64,000 nucleotides of DNA from Norana najaformis (lineage: Eukaryota; Annelida; Clitellata; Crassiclitellata; Hormogastridae). Location: the NCBI GenBank assembly GCA_964023275.1, contig OZ029928.1, positions 15,201,682 to 15,265,681 of the forward strand, in the 5' to 3' direction. This document shows positions 41,791 to 53,512 of this stretch, in pieces. A program made the position numbers and the translations under genes. The stretch's first letter is position 1, and each line of letters begins with the position of its first letter. A model generated the notes under the pieces. The model was not told where the DNA came from, did no database searches, and saw only the letters and a list, made by a program, of their open reading frames with translations.

Positions 41791-43460
41791 GCCCCGTTGT
41801 GAATTTTCTAGATAAGTGGCAACAGTTTCCACATCTTATTCCGGGCCTGAAGGAAACTAGATATATGATGTAGGTAAGAAATTTAGCAATGATTGATGTA
41901 GGTAAGAAATTTAGCAATAGAAGTGATTGACATTGTTGTGAAAGTGGGTTTGAAATTGTTTGCTCTCCTTTCTAACCATGGAAGGTTAGACTACACTTAA
42001 ACTGTTCCTGACCATTTGAAACATGCGCATATACAAAGACAGTTACTTTCTCACTTGAGTTGCACAAATAAAGGTTAAGTCAGTTACAGTTTTAACATAC
42101 GAAAAGTTTGTTGACTGTAAGAGGGTAAAAATCCTGGTTTACATTTTGATCTTGCCGCTTGTGGATATTTGTGTTACATTATTATCACGTTATTGCAAAA
42201 TCTCTTAGCAGTGTTTGTGTTTAACCAAAGCACATTATAGACTTGATTAACACAAAGTTTATGCGTTTAAAGAAGATAGGTTTTTCCTTGTCAAGAAATT
42301 GTGTGGATTTGAAAGTAGTTAACAGTATAAAGTTTGACCCTTCTTCTTCTGGTTCTCTGCCCTCAGGCAGGTTCAAACGTCCGAGTTCAACCCATGCCAG
42401 GTTAAAAGTGAAATGGATGATGGTCTTGCTGGTTGTGCATGATATTTTGCTTGAGCTGTGGCAGCTTAAGAACTGAAAGGCTCTATTCCTTCATAATCAC
42501 TTTATGTGTTACTCCTGTTAATTAACGTGTTTTATTGCAACTGGGAGACACTACATCATTCACAATGCAACAGGAGCCTGGTATAAAGTTATGCTTGGTT
42601 GGTATCAGAAATGTGAATCATTTTGAAAAGGAGTCTATGTAAACCTACCTAGAAATTAGCTAAGATGGGGACGATGGGATTTAGTTGTATATGGTGAAGC
42701 CTTTTATCTGAACAATGAGAAGCCATGAGCTTATGCCCACGATTCAAAATTCGCTTTCACAAATATATCAAAAATAATTGACACATAACTGCATTTTTCA
42801 GAATAGCTGTAATCTTGGTCGTTAGATATTAAGTCAGTTAGTCTTGGTAATCATTATATCTTGGTGCCAGTAATTTTTAGCTTAGTCCAAAGACCAGAAT
42901 GCATGGTTTTCAATGCCGGTGGCGGTTTTGGCTGACGAAAATATTGTAAATAATTCTTCTGTATAATTTATGACTCTTGAGAGATTATTTTCTTAATTCC
43001 GTAACCTTGTGGGTTACTTTGAACCACAAGTACACCTGCAGTGTTAAGTATTGAGCTGTTTGTGATGAGAAGCATTGCATTTAAGACTGAGAAACATCTG
43101 GCTACAGAGCTGTTGTGCTCGAAATGAGAATTTTGTTATCTGCCAAAATTCTGATTTGATGGCATTATTCTGTAGAAAGTGTACAGACTCTTTGTTCTTA
43201 TTTAACATAGAATGCCTGATTACAATGACACTCTTATTATGAAGAAATTTATGCAGAATTATCTTGAGCTGGACTCGTAGTGGAGCATTTTCACTGCATT
43301 GAATGTACAACATCACGGTAAAGGGTTAACTCTGAAATTATCCCAGAAGGCCTTTGATGTTTCAGTTAACTCCGGTCAACACAAACATATCTGAACATTG
43401 GTTTATTTGTTTTTCAAAATCATGTGGTACTAGAGTGGAATGTGCGAACACTCCAGGTCA

Positions 43461-43580
43461 GTTCAACCTAGTTGAAGGTTTGAACTTCGGACCTTCAAGC
43501 TTTTTGAAGGTTTGAAACCTTCAAAACTTTGAAGTTTTGAAACCTTCAAAACTTTGAAGTTTTGAATTTTGAATTCAAAC
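43461..43580. repeat. Cluster of nested palindromes
   Basis: GAAGGTTTGAAACCTTC, CAAAACTTTGAAGTTTTG (twice) and TTTGAATTTTGAATTCAAA overlap within about 120 bp, so several alternative hairpins are possible on either strand. Confidence 0.75.
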
Positions 43581-45417
43581 AGGCAGGGAAGTGCGTTTTT
43601 CAAGGTCTTTTGCAGTGTGGTGTTTTTGGTAGGACAGCTGAAGAATTCTTGTAGCTAAATCTTGAAAACGTGAAGGTTCTTCTTGACTAGAAACAAAGCC
43701 ATAAAGCATGTGCTTCGATGCTCACTAATAAATTGGGACAGATGTAAGGTGACTCGAGAATTGGCCATTAAACTGCTTTTGTGTGTGCCGTTTGAAAGTA
43801 ATCATGAAAATTTTAATGCAGATCAGTGATAACATTAGCGACAACAACAGAGAATGATAGGTTTTTTGTCAGTTTTGAAGGCTGAATCAGGAGGATTTCT
43901 ATTATATTGAGCCACAGCTTTTTCCGACGGCTGTTCTGTTGCAAGATTTAAAGGCACTATTTAATTTGAGTTGAGATGTTGATTTTAACTTTGATTTCTG
44001 GTTATGATTATGGGGAGCGGTTTTGAGAACATTGTTTCATTACATTTACGTTTTTTCTTTTGACAGCCCCAACCATTGTTGGGCAGGTAGTTGAGAAGTG
44101 CTTTATTTGCTGAATTAAACTGTTTACTATTCAAATTCTCATCTTATTTAATAAACGGTTTTGGGGATCTTTTAAACAAAATTAAACAGTGTTTTGGAGA
44201 CCATTTGATCAAATTTGTGGTATGTGTTTGTAAAAGTTTTAAAGCAAAATTTGACAGAAATTTTTACAGCAATTTTTCACATAATCAGTGGATACAGATG
44301 AATTATGTAATACAGTAAAATGCATGGCTAGTATACATTACAGCTTTTCTTTGTGCTGCTTGATCCTTTGCAGTTTGCAGTTCTTTATAATGATTTGGTG
44401 ATTGCAGTTGTGAACAGGTGTGTTATAACAGCGAATTTCCAGTTTTCAAATATTTACTTTGCATGATTTCACTTGCTGCAGTGTTTTAAATATGCAGTTT
44501 TCAGTTTTTCCTATCATATCATTTACGGGAAAGTTCTGCACTCTCGTCGAAAATCCAGACTGTTTTTGTCACGTTTTTTCTTGTGCTTTTGAGGTATACT
44601 GTTGGGGGATGTTGACCTAAAGACACAGTGCCGCGTCATAGTTTATGGTGTTTAATACTGAAGATAGACTTCCTTTAAGAAGCTAGTAAAGGCAGTGCAT
44701 TTACAGCAACTACAAGTCTCTTTTAGCAAGAAGCTTTGATGCCACTGAAAATGATGGGATGTTGACTTAGGGTGATGTGTACCTTTGCTTGCGTCAAACA
44801 AAATGAATTTAATCGTCTGTTCAACTTTGAAGAGTTACCTGAACATATGTTACATGCTACATGAACTGCTACTGCTAGTTCGTTAACAATAAACAAATTA
44901 CTGACTGAACAAATATGATGACATATAACAAATTATATTTCAAGTTTCTATAAAATTTCTGAAGTATATTTATATGTGAGGTATATATATATATATACTT
45001 AATTATTGAATACATATACATATATAACTAACTTACACTGGTTAGATCTATATTATTAATAGATGCTAGTGCAGTGAAGGATATATATATATATATAACA
45101 GTTTGTGTTTGTATATTGGTTTTATATATTCATGTGTATTATAAGTGAATATATGCTAATTCTCATTTATTTAAATTTAATATGCATGAGAATTTTGAAA
45201 TGGGTTCTGGGACTTAGCTGCAGACATTGTTACCCTTAAATCAGTATTCACAAGTACTGTAAACATCGCTTGTCAATAAATTTGTGAATATATGCAACCC
45301 TTAGTTGGAACTTTGACTTATTTCTCGAGGCATTTCCTGACGGGTTTGCAATTGTGACCAATTAATTCCCAATGGGACTGTGTACGGTCCGTGCACAGGG
45401 ACCTAAGTTGGCGTGAC

Positions 45418-45530
45418 GCCCATTCAAATGGGCAGCGGTGGTGAAGGATCTCAACGGATAAATTCACTGAAAAATGAACAGGGTCTAGGCCATACGATCG
45501 CTATAGAAAAACGTGTACATTTACATTCAC
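45418..45530 (+). repeat. Third copy of the 128-bp unit
   Basis: CATTCAAATGGGCAGCGGTG, GTGAAGGATCTC and CGCTATAGAAAAACGTGTAC match the tandem pair at 39903-40158 with more drift. Confidence 0.6.
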
Positions 45531-45584
45531 TGTGTGTTTGTGTTTAAGATATTTCATTGTACAAGTGTGCTACATACAGAAAGC

Positions 45585-45745
45585 GATTTGTAGGAGGGGA
45601 GGGGAGGGAAGGGAAGGTCGGCTCTCTCCCCTAGTTCTGACTGTTTCCCTTTGAACATTGTCGATTGACAACTCATGTTGCAGTCTGTCTGTGTGTATGT
45701 ATGATTGTATGTATGTATGTATGTATTTATGTATGTATGTATGTC
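45585..45745. repeat. G-rich tract and (ATGT)n microsatellite
   Basis: GGAGGGGAGGGGAGGGAAGG at about 45593, then TGTATGTATGTATGTATTTA at about 45708-45740. Confidence 0.7.
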
Positions 45746-48700
45746 TTTCACCCAACCTCGCATTCACACAACTTCGGTCTCACACTTCGTAGCAATCGTT
45801 ATGTCGTAAAACTTGGCTAATGTGACAGGACCGGCCAAATTGTTGGCAGCCAGCTTAACACCGCTAACCGCTGTCGCGTTGTCCCACGACAGAGAGACAA
45901 CGAACAACGATGTTCATCGGCCAACAACTTGTCAAAACGCCACACAGTTACTATTAACACCGCATTCCGAAGTTCATGTCAAAATCGTTGCTTTATCTGG
46001 GCACTTGGCATCCGCGGTTCGTTTAGCAGACGCCATTTCTAGGCTGCAATTGGCTGGCGAGGGAGGCAGAGAGGGGTGAGTGAGTATGGCATTCAGCTAA
46101 CCAAATTCGCAAAATGGACCTTGGAATAAATGAGTCTTTGGCAGATTGTGTGAGTGTCGCCAAAATGGACCAATAACTGCACGTTGGACATAATTAAATT
46201 CGACCAGGAATCTGTACGCTTGTTTGCAAATTTTATGTTCTGTGTATATCAGATTTGTGTGGCGTCTTTTCGGTAACTATACGAGATGCTGAAATCGACG
46301 CCTGGATCTAATAAGGCGTGACTTAGGACAACCGGAGAGTGTTCCAATGGCGGCTCTTGGATTACATGCGTGGGGGGTCGAGCATTTCCAGAGGGGCGCC
46401 ACATTCGGGCAGTCCACCAGGCACGGGTCAGGTCTGAGGGACGCCGACATATAACCGAGGGGCGCGGGGGGCGAACCGCCCCCACGCCTATAGCTAAATC
46501 CCCACTGGAGTGTTCTCTGATCTATTTCTGGCCAAATATGTCGGAATTTCAACAGAAGACCGCCTGTCTGTCTACCTGCGTCCGTCCATGTCTGGCCTAT
46601 ATCTGCCCAAGTGTAGCAACCGTTACTATGCATTCAAATGGCCTACGCGGCTATAGGCCTAAGGTGCCTTGCATGCACATTGGCCTACATACGTGTGTAT
46701 TTGGTCGTAGTTTGTAGCCTATGGTACTGTGGTCAGTTTCAGAGTCAGTGCATGCATACTTCTTATATTACGCATTTTACTTTCGAGCTGTAAATGGCCA
46801 TAAGCAAAGTGCCATTGTAGACGAAGGGGAACTCCACCCCACCCCAGAGTGGCTCAGACCAGTGGCGTAGCTAGCCTTCCTAGGGCCCTTGTGCGAACTG
46901 AATGCGATGGGCCTCACCCCAACTTCCTCTCAGTTTCAGTGACGGGCCCCCAAGGGACTGCGCCAACTATACTTATTTTGCTTTAAGTAATTGAGCAGCC
47001 GGGCCTTGATCCCTTGGAGGTCCAGGCGGCCCCTGGCCTCGTGGGCCCTTGTGCTTTGCACAACCTGTTGCTACGACTCTGGTTCAGGCTGTCTCCTACT
47101 AGATGTGTTTAGGGATTGGGATGGCTATTCACGGTCATTCAGAAGGACCTAAGCAAAGAAGATTGTGTTTAGTGTTGCAAAAGTTTGAAGACCTTTCTTA
47201 ATCATTGAGACTTTAGCCGACCGCTGGCAACTAAAGGAAACTTTACGTGACCCACTTTGTTCGTCGTGGTTTTCTCGGTTTGTTTGTGGAGTCATTCCTC
47301 CAACATCCAACTTCTCTGCTCTATCCTTCCCAGCAGATCTTCCAGGCGTTTAGCATATACAGAAAAACTGGCAAAAAAATTCACAATGAGGTTCACAAGT
47401 GGAGGTAAAGGTACCTTTCGTCTTGTGGTCCACATTCAAGCATTGTGATCACGCCACTAAACATAGCCTTCAGCAGTGCCATGTACTGGCATTCAGTTAT
47501 ATATGTGCAATCAGAAAATTCTCATTTATCTTCAAAGCAGTTTAGAAACAGAGGCAACACAAACTTGCTGTTAAATTAATTTTTATTTTGTATCATTCAC
47601 AACTAAATCAAAACCGCACCAACCATCATCAATAGCCACCAGATTCTCTTGTAACCATCACATTTTTAGCAGTTGAATATGATTAGAAACCTTTGACTAA
47701 ATCTTGCCCTAACATGGCCACATTTCATTCTCTGTTACAAAGACCAAAAATACTGTTGCTAACGTGTCTTGTGTTTTGGGGGACGATGAGCCAAACTTTA
47801 CATTTAAGGCACTTTTGGCAAACACCACAGGAAAGCACAGAACATATCAGTTAAGCATTTACTTAGTACAACAAGAAATAGGAAATTATGCAAAAACCCT
47901 AGAAATTCTCCGCCAGACAGGAATCAGTGGGAAACCTGCACATTTTACAATTATCTCCAAACCAGTGCAAACCAGATAGTTAATTAAGACTGTGGAAATT
48001 ACCTAAGACATGCAAACTACTGAATTATGAACATTTTAATCCTGAAAACATCTTGCAAATGTGAATAATCAACAGTAAAAAATCAAACAAGTTCAGAATA
48101 CAGAAATTGTCCATCATTGAGGTACCATACACCAAAATGACTTGCTGAATAAAACACTGTCTACATGCAGATATGTGGATGAAACGTTTTTACAATATCA
48201 TACAAATTCAACTCCGTATGCAGCAACTCAGAAGTCTTAGATGTGAAAAAGAACCATTACTCAACATGAACATGCGCTGTGCAGCACTACAAAGGTTGGC
48301 GCTCGTCCGAACCTTTGAGGCACCAATAGCAACCAGCTACGAGGTGTAAGACAAAAGCGCAACGGAAAGAGAGGATAAGCCACATGGTAGTAATGTAATC
48401 GTAAAATTTATATAGCACCCCTTCAAGCGAAACTACTCTGAAGCAGCAAAATTACCAAAGCCTTGTTCCCTTTCCTGTACCCTTCACCACATGGATGGGG
48501 TACTGCCAGTTTTACCATCTCACATATCATCTCTTGGAAATTTCAAGTTGGAAGCACTTCTGAATATGTGCTGTGTAAAGTAAGGCACTATTACGGTGCA
48601 GTATGACATTACAAATCTAAGTTTATATGATAATTTTACTTTATAATTTATATTATAATTTTATTTTCTGTTACATTTTTGCAAATAAACTTTCTGTCAC

Positions 48701-49806
48701 TGTTAGCACCACAAATACTCTCCTACAAACAAAAACCACAATGTCCATAATATCCAAAACAAACGTGGAACGAAACTAGTCCTACATCCTAAAAGACCCT
48801 TTGCTGATCACAACATAAGTTTACGTGCAAGAAATTAATTCATGGTTCTAGCGGAAATATTGCTAGAAATTGTCACAAAACTATGAAGCGATTTTTTAGT
48901 CCCGTAGTTCGGTGGCATGTCAGTAAACTTAGACACTCGGTGAGTTAACGCTAGACAAAGAAAAGATTTCTGTATGTTAAGTGATCACGCATAGGAATAA
49001 ATGAAAAACTAACAACGAAATTTTACTGTTCTTTTAACTCAAATGACAAAGAAACTCAAATGACAAAGAAACTCAAATGAAGTTTCACTCAGCTGTAACT
49101 GTAACATCGCTGAGCAGCAAGTCTTGACAGCCATTCTCAACATAAGACTTAATTAAAAAGTACACTTAACTAATACTGCATCCACATAAAAGTGTCTCTC
49201 ATCACGATAAAAAGCAAAGAATTCCTTGCTTGATCTAAACAAAGGCAGACACAGCACAAAGAACAAGAAAGCCATCTGGTAAAATTAAAATAACGTCAGC
49301 TCTGCCATCAAATACAGCGGACATCGTTCTCAGGATGTATAAATTAAAATTAAACTTCATGCGTACATTAAAATTAACGATTGTTCAAGAAGTGCTGAAA
49401 ACAAATCCTGCTCGTTAAATAACAATACAGCTGTCTTATATCAGCAACAGTAAAACGTCTTCCAGCAACTTTGGCTGCAAGGTCGCATAAAATCTCACGC
49501 TGTAACTTTCTCCACATGCCTAGAATCAGGATTCCTGTCGGCTAACCCTCTAAATCACACACTGACCTCCACAGCAACAGAGTCCTAATTTAATGGCAAA
49601 CAGAAAAACATGTGATAAGATTGCAGAACAATAAAGACCAAAACACTTGACTGATAAAACGAGCATGGATTCATGGATACATACATCCAAATCACAAATA
49701 TCACAAAGTTCATCTGAATAATTCACATAAAATTAGTCAAGGGTCAGCAGTGACAAGTGATAAAAACCCTTCAGTAACAGTCGAACTCTGAAAATCACGT
49801 GATCCA
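45746..49806. other. Spacer, GC-richer patch and likely DYRK2 3' UTR
   Basis: 45800-46080 is GC-richer than its surroundings, with an open frame ending at a strong donor-like GAGGG|GTGAGT at 46076; an unassigned first exon is possible. 46370-46500 is GC-rich and looks like decayed transposon. 46860-47081 is a MITE. From about 47.6 kb the AT-rich sequence is probably DYRK2 3' UTR: a minus-strand AATAAA lies at 47582-47587. A retroposon tail lies near 48390-48440. Confidence 0.4.
46860..47081. mobile_element. hAT-type MITE (222 bp)
   Basis: Left end CAGTGGCGTAGCTAG; right end on the opposite strand CAGAGTCGTAGCAAC, about 11 of 15 matching. Further in, both ends carry GGGCCCTTGTGC or its inverse. 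Flanks GCTCAGAC (46852-46859) and GTTCAGGC (47082-47089) match at 6 of 8, fitting an old 8-bp hAT target duplication. No transposase. Confidence 0.65.
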
Positions 49807-51519
49807 CTAAACCCTGATTACGTTCGAGGACTGATGAGGCAGGGCTGCAAAGTCAAACACCTTAGCTTTACCCGTCTGCGACAGAATCTGCCCGCTGTTG
49901 GAGTCGTCACCAGCTGTGACAATGCGTCGCGCGTTAACACCTGGGAGTCCACCGTTCGATTTGACTGTGATCGGATTCTGCGCTGTCTGCGTCCGAACGA
50001 CGCCCGACTTTGTTTTGTTCTCGTCCATCATCGATTGCTTCTTCTTCAGCCAAGCGTGGCGAAGTGCTTGCGTCGGAAGCATCCGGTCGGTCGGATCCCA
50101 CTCCAAACAGCGCTGCAGAAAGTCAACAAAATACTGATCACTGCAGCCTTTTAGGGCATCATTGAGGTTGTGAGAACCGGGCGGTCCGCGGAACTTTCCC
50201 CGCTTTGACTTCCCACCTTCATACTTTACATCACCGTTTGGCAATATGGTCGGTGGCATACAGTAGCGGGGACATCCCTGCGACGAAATGAAGTTTCTCG
50301 TTCTCTTACAGCCGTCTAAGAACCTCTGTGGAGGCATTCCAAGGAGCTCAACGATGCAGGCAAACTGATCAGATTCGTCTTCGCCAGGAAACAGCGGGTA
50401 TCCAGTATAGAGCTCGGCGAGGATGCATCCAAGACTCCACATGTCAATCGGCATTCCGTATTTTGCTCCGAGAATAACTTCCGGCGCTCGATAGAACCGC
50501 GACTGAATGTACGTGTAGATGCGCTGATGTTCGTAACAGCTCGATCCGAAGTCGATCACCTTGATGCTGCTGCGATTTTCCTGCCTCAGGAGGATGTTCT
50601 CTGGTTTCAAATCGCAGTGGATCAGGCGGTTACGATACAGAAGTTCAAGACACAGGAGAATCGAGTGCGCGAACCGTCGAACCAGCGGCAGTTTGAAACC
50701 TCGGTACTTGTTCCTCTTCGTCAGCTCGTAGAGGTTGACGCTGAGCAGCTCGAATGTTATACAGATGTGATTTCGAAACGTGAACTGGTCAAACATCTGA
50801 ACTATGTTGGCCGTCTTATCTTTGTCCTGTTTCTTCAGGTGCTCCAAAATCCGGATTTCCTCTTGAGCCTGGCGGTGAAATCGGTTCTCATTCCTCACCA
50901 TCTTCAGCGCCACGTGCATCCTCTCCTTGTGGTCATAAGCCTTTACCACCTGTCCAAAACTCCCCTTTCCTATGAGCTTCAGGACTTCGTAACGGTAAGC
51001 CACGTGATCATGTGGAACATGTACGTACGATCCGTTATCGTCATCATAGCCATTATTGTTGCGATCATCCAAGACTCCTGGTTGTTTTTTAGCACTTGGA
51101 CCGACAAAGTATATCTTGCTGTAAGTGAATATTTCGTGGTGTTCAAAAGAAGTCAATTTATGCATGAACTGCTTCATGGCCGACTCTGGAGTGAGAACCA
51201 GTGAACGCTTTGAGATGCCTGAACCGTCAGGTCTTAGTGCAGGTAACACTTCATTCCCCTTTGGAGCAACGTTTTCGTATTCAGGCTCTTTTAGAATGTG
51301 TTTTACTTTAGTTTCCTTCGGTTGCTTATTACCGTTGGACTCATGGTACAGTTGCTGAACTTTCACTCCAGAATTGCTTTCTGCAAGGGTACGACTCGAG
51401 ACGTTTACAAGTGGCGGAAGTCGCGGAGCCGCCAAACTCGATGCGCTGTTTAAGTTCTCCATCGAACTTCCAACGGGCCGCTTTCGCAAACCCAACAAAG
51501 TAACGCTCTGGTTCGACAT
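49807..51519 (-). CDS. DYRK2: Dual-specificity tyrosine-regulated kinase, DYRK2-type
   Basis: DYRK2 autophosphorylates on its activation-loop tyrosine and then phosphorylates Ser/Thr targets; in vertebrates it acts in DNA damage, proteasome and hedgehog control. The uninterrupted frame gives 570 aa from ATG at 51519; an in-frame TAG lies 16 codons upstream with no ATG between. Seen: DYRK homology box at 111-140 ([20 protein letters not shown]), [20 protein letters not shown] just before the kinase, Gly loop GKGSFGQVV (184-192), catalytic Lys 206, HCDLKPEN at 301-308, DFG at 323-325, activation YTY at 335-337 and SSCYEHQR. Conserved stretches ([50 protein letters not shown]) are those of class II DYRK2 rather than DYRK1. 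The C-tail (500-570) is unique. All key residues are present. Confidence 0.96.
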   Translation of the reverse strand: MSNQSVTLLGLRKRPVGSSMENLNSASSLAAPRLPPLVNVSSRTLAESNSGVKVQQLYHESNGNKQPKETKVKHILKEPEYENVAPKGNEVLPALRPDGSGISKRSLVLTPESAMKQFMHKLTSFEHHEIFTYSKIYFVGPSAKKQPGVLDDRNNNGYDDDNGSYVHVPHDHVAYRYEVLKLIGKGSFGQVVKAYDHKERMHVALKMVRNENRFHRQAQEEIRILEHLKKQDKDKTANIVQMFDQFTFRNHICITFELLSVNLYELTKRNKYRGFKLPLVRRFAHSILLCLELLYRNRLIHCDLKPENILLRQENRSSIKVIDFGSSCYEHQRIYTYIQSRFYRAPEVILGAKYGMPIDMWSLGCILAELYTGYPLFPGEDESDQFACIVELLGMPPQRFLDGCKRTRNFISSQGCPRYCMPPTILPNGDVKYEGGKSKRGKFRGPPGSHNLNDALKGCSDQYFVDFLQRCLEWDPTDRMLPTQALRHAWLKKKQSMMDENKTKSGVVRTQTAQNPITVKSNGGLPGVNARRIVTAGDDSNSGQILSQTGKAKVFDFAALPHQSSNVIRV

Positions 51520-51884
51520 TTTCGAATTTCGAAGAATTTCGGGAAATCCAGGCGGCAACCGAGTCTATCAACGTCCGGGAGATGCGAATCACGAGACGAC
51601 TGTTTATGCTACCAAGTCTTCGATACTCGACTAATCGTATCACTCAGGGTAACGGCGACGCACGCGATAAACTTTGGAACATGAAAACCGGCGCCCGAGA
51701 ATTATACGCCGAAAAGAACTTCTATTTATTCCGCGTGGCTGCTCCTGATAAACTAACAGAATGAGGCGAATTTAATTCGTTATAGTTCGAACATATGACC
51801 AACCGCTTCGAAGCTTTTCCCGAAGCGAACATCCGTTGTCATGTAGAAGAGCAAAACCACTCTCGTTTCTGGCCGCTGGTGCTA

Positions 51885-51925
51885 GGTGCCATCACGTGAC
51901 AACGCCACAGCCAATCACAGTGCGT
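51885..51925. promoter_or_regulatory. E-box and CCAAT box upstream of DYRK2
   Basis: CATCACGTGAC (palindromic TCACGTGA) is followed by AGCCAATCAC within 25 bp, about 370 bp upstream of the DYRK2 ATG in GC-richer sequence. Fits a USF/MiT-type E-box with an NF-Y site. Motif evidence only. Confidence 0.4.
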
Positions 51926-52639
51926 GTACCTACCTACATAGAGCTCCGACCTGATTTTCTAGCGCTATTCACTTAAGAGGTCGTATTTGTAGTTTTTCGG
52001 GTTTGCTGCTAAGATCAAAGGCAGCAACTGTGTAAACAGAGCAAATCCCTTGATAAAACATCCGTGTGAAGGTGTTAGACTAATCTCTCGGCCCAAATGG
52101 TAGCAAGACTAATCGTGGGCATCTTTCATTTTGTACAGCGTCAAAACACTAGAAACTTAGGTATTTTATTTGAAACTTTAATGATTTCGTACCCGATTAT
52201 AAATTTTAGAGTGTCCAGCACACCAAATACCATCCGCTGTTTGAATCAAAGCAAATAACTGATTGTTGGTGTGTCACTTAATCGAAAGTCTGTCAACTCT
52301 AGCTAAATGTTGGCTTACGAGCAAGTACTTTGCTTTTACAGAATTAATTTTGGCCCTGTGTCCTAGTCATAATTGTAACTTAAGCATTAGTTCACAGCCC
52401 GTGAAAGCGGTCTGGGGACCATCATCCTCTGTGGCATGCTCCTCGGGATCATCTGTGGTAAGCTCTTCTCTCTGGAGCACGCCACAGTGACCATCCTATT
52501 AAAAGAAAAAAACGATGAAGCAGATTATAAGCTCGGCAACAGCAACTAAAACGTGATGGCTTTTCTCTATTCTTATCATCCTGTTTCTTTGGATCTTGAC
52601 CTGGAACTGAACCATTTTGCCCATCGATTTTGATTGAGC

Positions 52640-52712
52640 ACCTGCGAATAAGCTGGTTCCTGTGACTTATCTTTTGCTGGGCACTGTAGAAATCTCAAGA
52701 TTACGACTGGTC
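52640..52712 (+). mobile_element. Retroposon 3' end (GGGCACTGTAGAAATCTC type)
   Basis: GCGAATAAGCTGGTTCCTGT, then GCTGGGCACTGTAGAAATCT and CAAGATTACGA. Same family as 2577-2640 and 6900-6998. Confidence 0.6.
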
Positions 52713-52789
52713 AGTTTGTATGCCTGTTTGTCAGTCAGTTAAACCTACAATTTGGTAAAAGAATGTTTGAAGTAAACCTACACTTTTTG

Positions 52790-52990
52790 TAAAAGAATGT
52801 TTGAAGTAGCTGGTCCAGCTGAGTGGAACTCTTTACCTGATTCTATTCGAAGTTGCTCTTCAATAGATACTTTTAAATTAAAACTTAAGACTCATTTATT
52901 CTCTCAGTACTATAACTAATTATTATGTTGTAACGCATCCTTTGAGTAAGACATTGTTTTATTAAGGCGCGTTATAAATATAAGTTGTAT
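52790..52990 (+). mobile_element. LINE C-terminus and 3' end
   Basis: Encodes KRMFEVAGPAEWNSLPDSIR, then TFKLKLKTHLFSQYYN-stop, followed by AAGGCGCGTTATAAATATAA. A distinct CR1/L2-like subfamily. Confidence 0.75.
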
Positions 52991-53512
52991 CATATTATAT
53001 TGTACAGTTAATCTGTTTAATCTGCTTATCTCTTAGCAGGACGTGCTGGATTCAAACCCTAGACTAATAGCACAACCAGATATATCATAAGCCACGCAGA
53101 AACAATCAAAGCAGCACTACAGGCGAAAAACAAATCTACAAAGGAAAAAACTCGCATCCAAATACCATCCTCATTAAACTTTACTTTTGGAAATTCTGCC
53201 ACATGACAATAACTTTTAACTTGGCAGAGATGATTCATTTTCAGCCATGTTATTTTGCATTTTTGGGGAAGAAAGATCAACACAATGCACATCTGATTGC
53301 TTTCATTTCTAAGTAGAATTCATCTACACAAGTTACTCTCTCACGTCAGAAGTTTCTCTTTTATTTGAGAAAATCTTTTCTGAACCACCAGATTTGTTGC
53401 ACTACGATCAAGCCTACAACTCGCAAGACCAAATCACACACGAAAAACACATCCGAAAGTTACTTTTAAGTGCCAGATCACGACAGTTGCTTTTCTGCAG
53501 AAGTCTGTCTTC

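Larger units (their letters stand above)
41355..45410. other. Gene-poor spacer after MTMR14
   Basis: The start is MTMR14 3' UTR; an AATAAA lies near 42066. It holds a tandem repeat (41530-41790), a palindrome cluster (43461-43580) and TA runs near 44985 and 45085. Frames at 42243, 43044 and 44091 have no recognisable content. Confidence 0.5.
51520..53512. other. DYRK2 upstream region and spacer to NDUFA12
   Basis: The first 400 bp are GC-richer and should be the DYRK2 5' UTR and promoter. The rest holds LINE tails at 52640-52990. A minus-strand AATAAA at 53360-53365 fits NDUFA12, about 150 bp past its stop. The frame at 53059-53292 has no recognisable domain. Confidence 0.5.

Noticed and set aside
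50527-51204. 225-codon plus-strand open frame
   Set aside because: Antisense shadow of the DYRK2 kinase domain.
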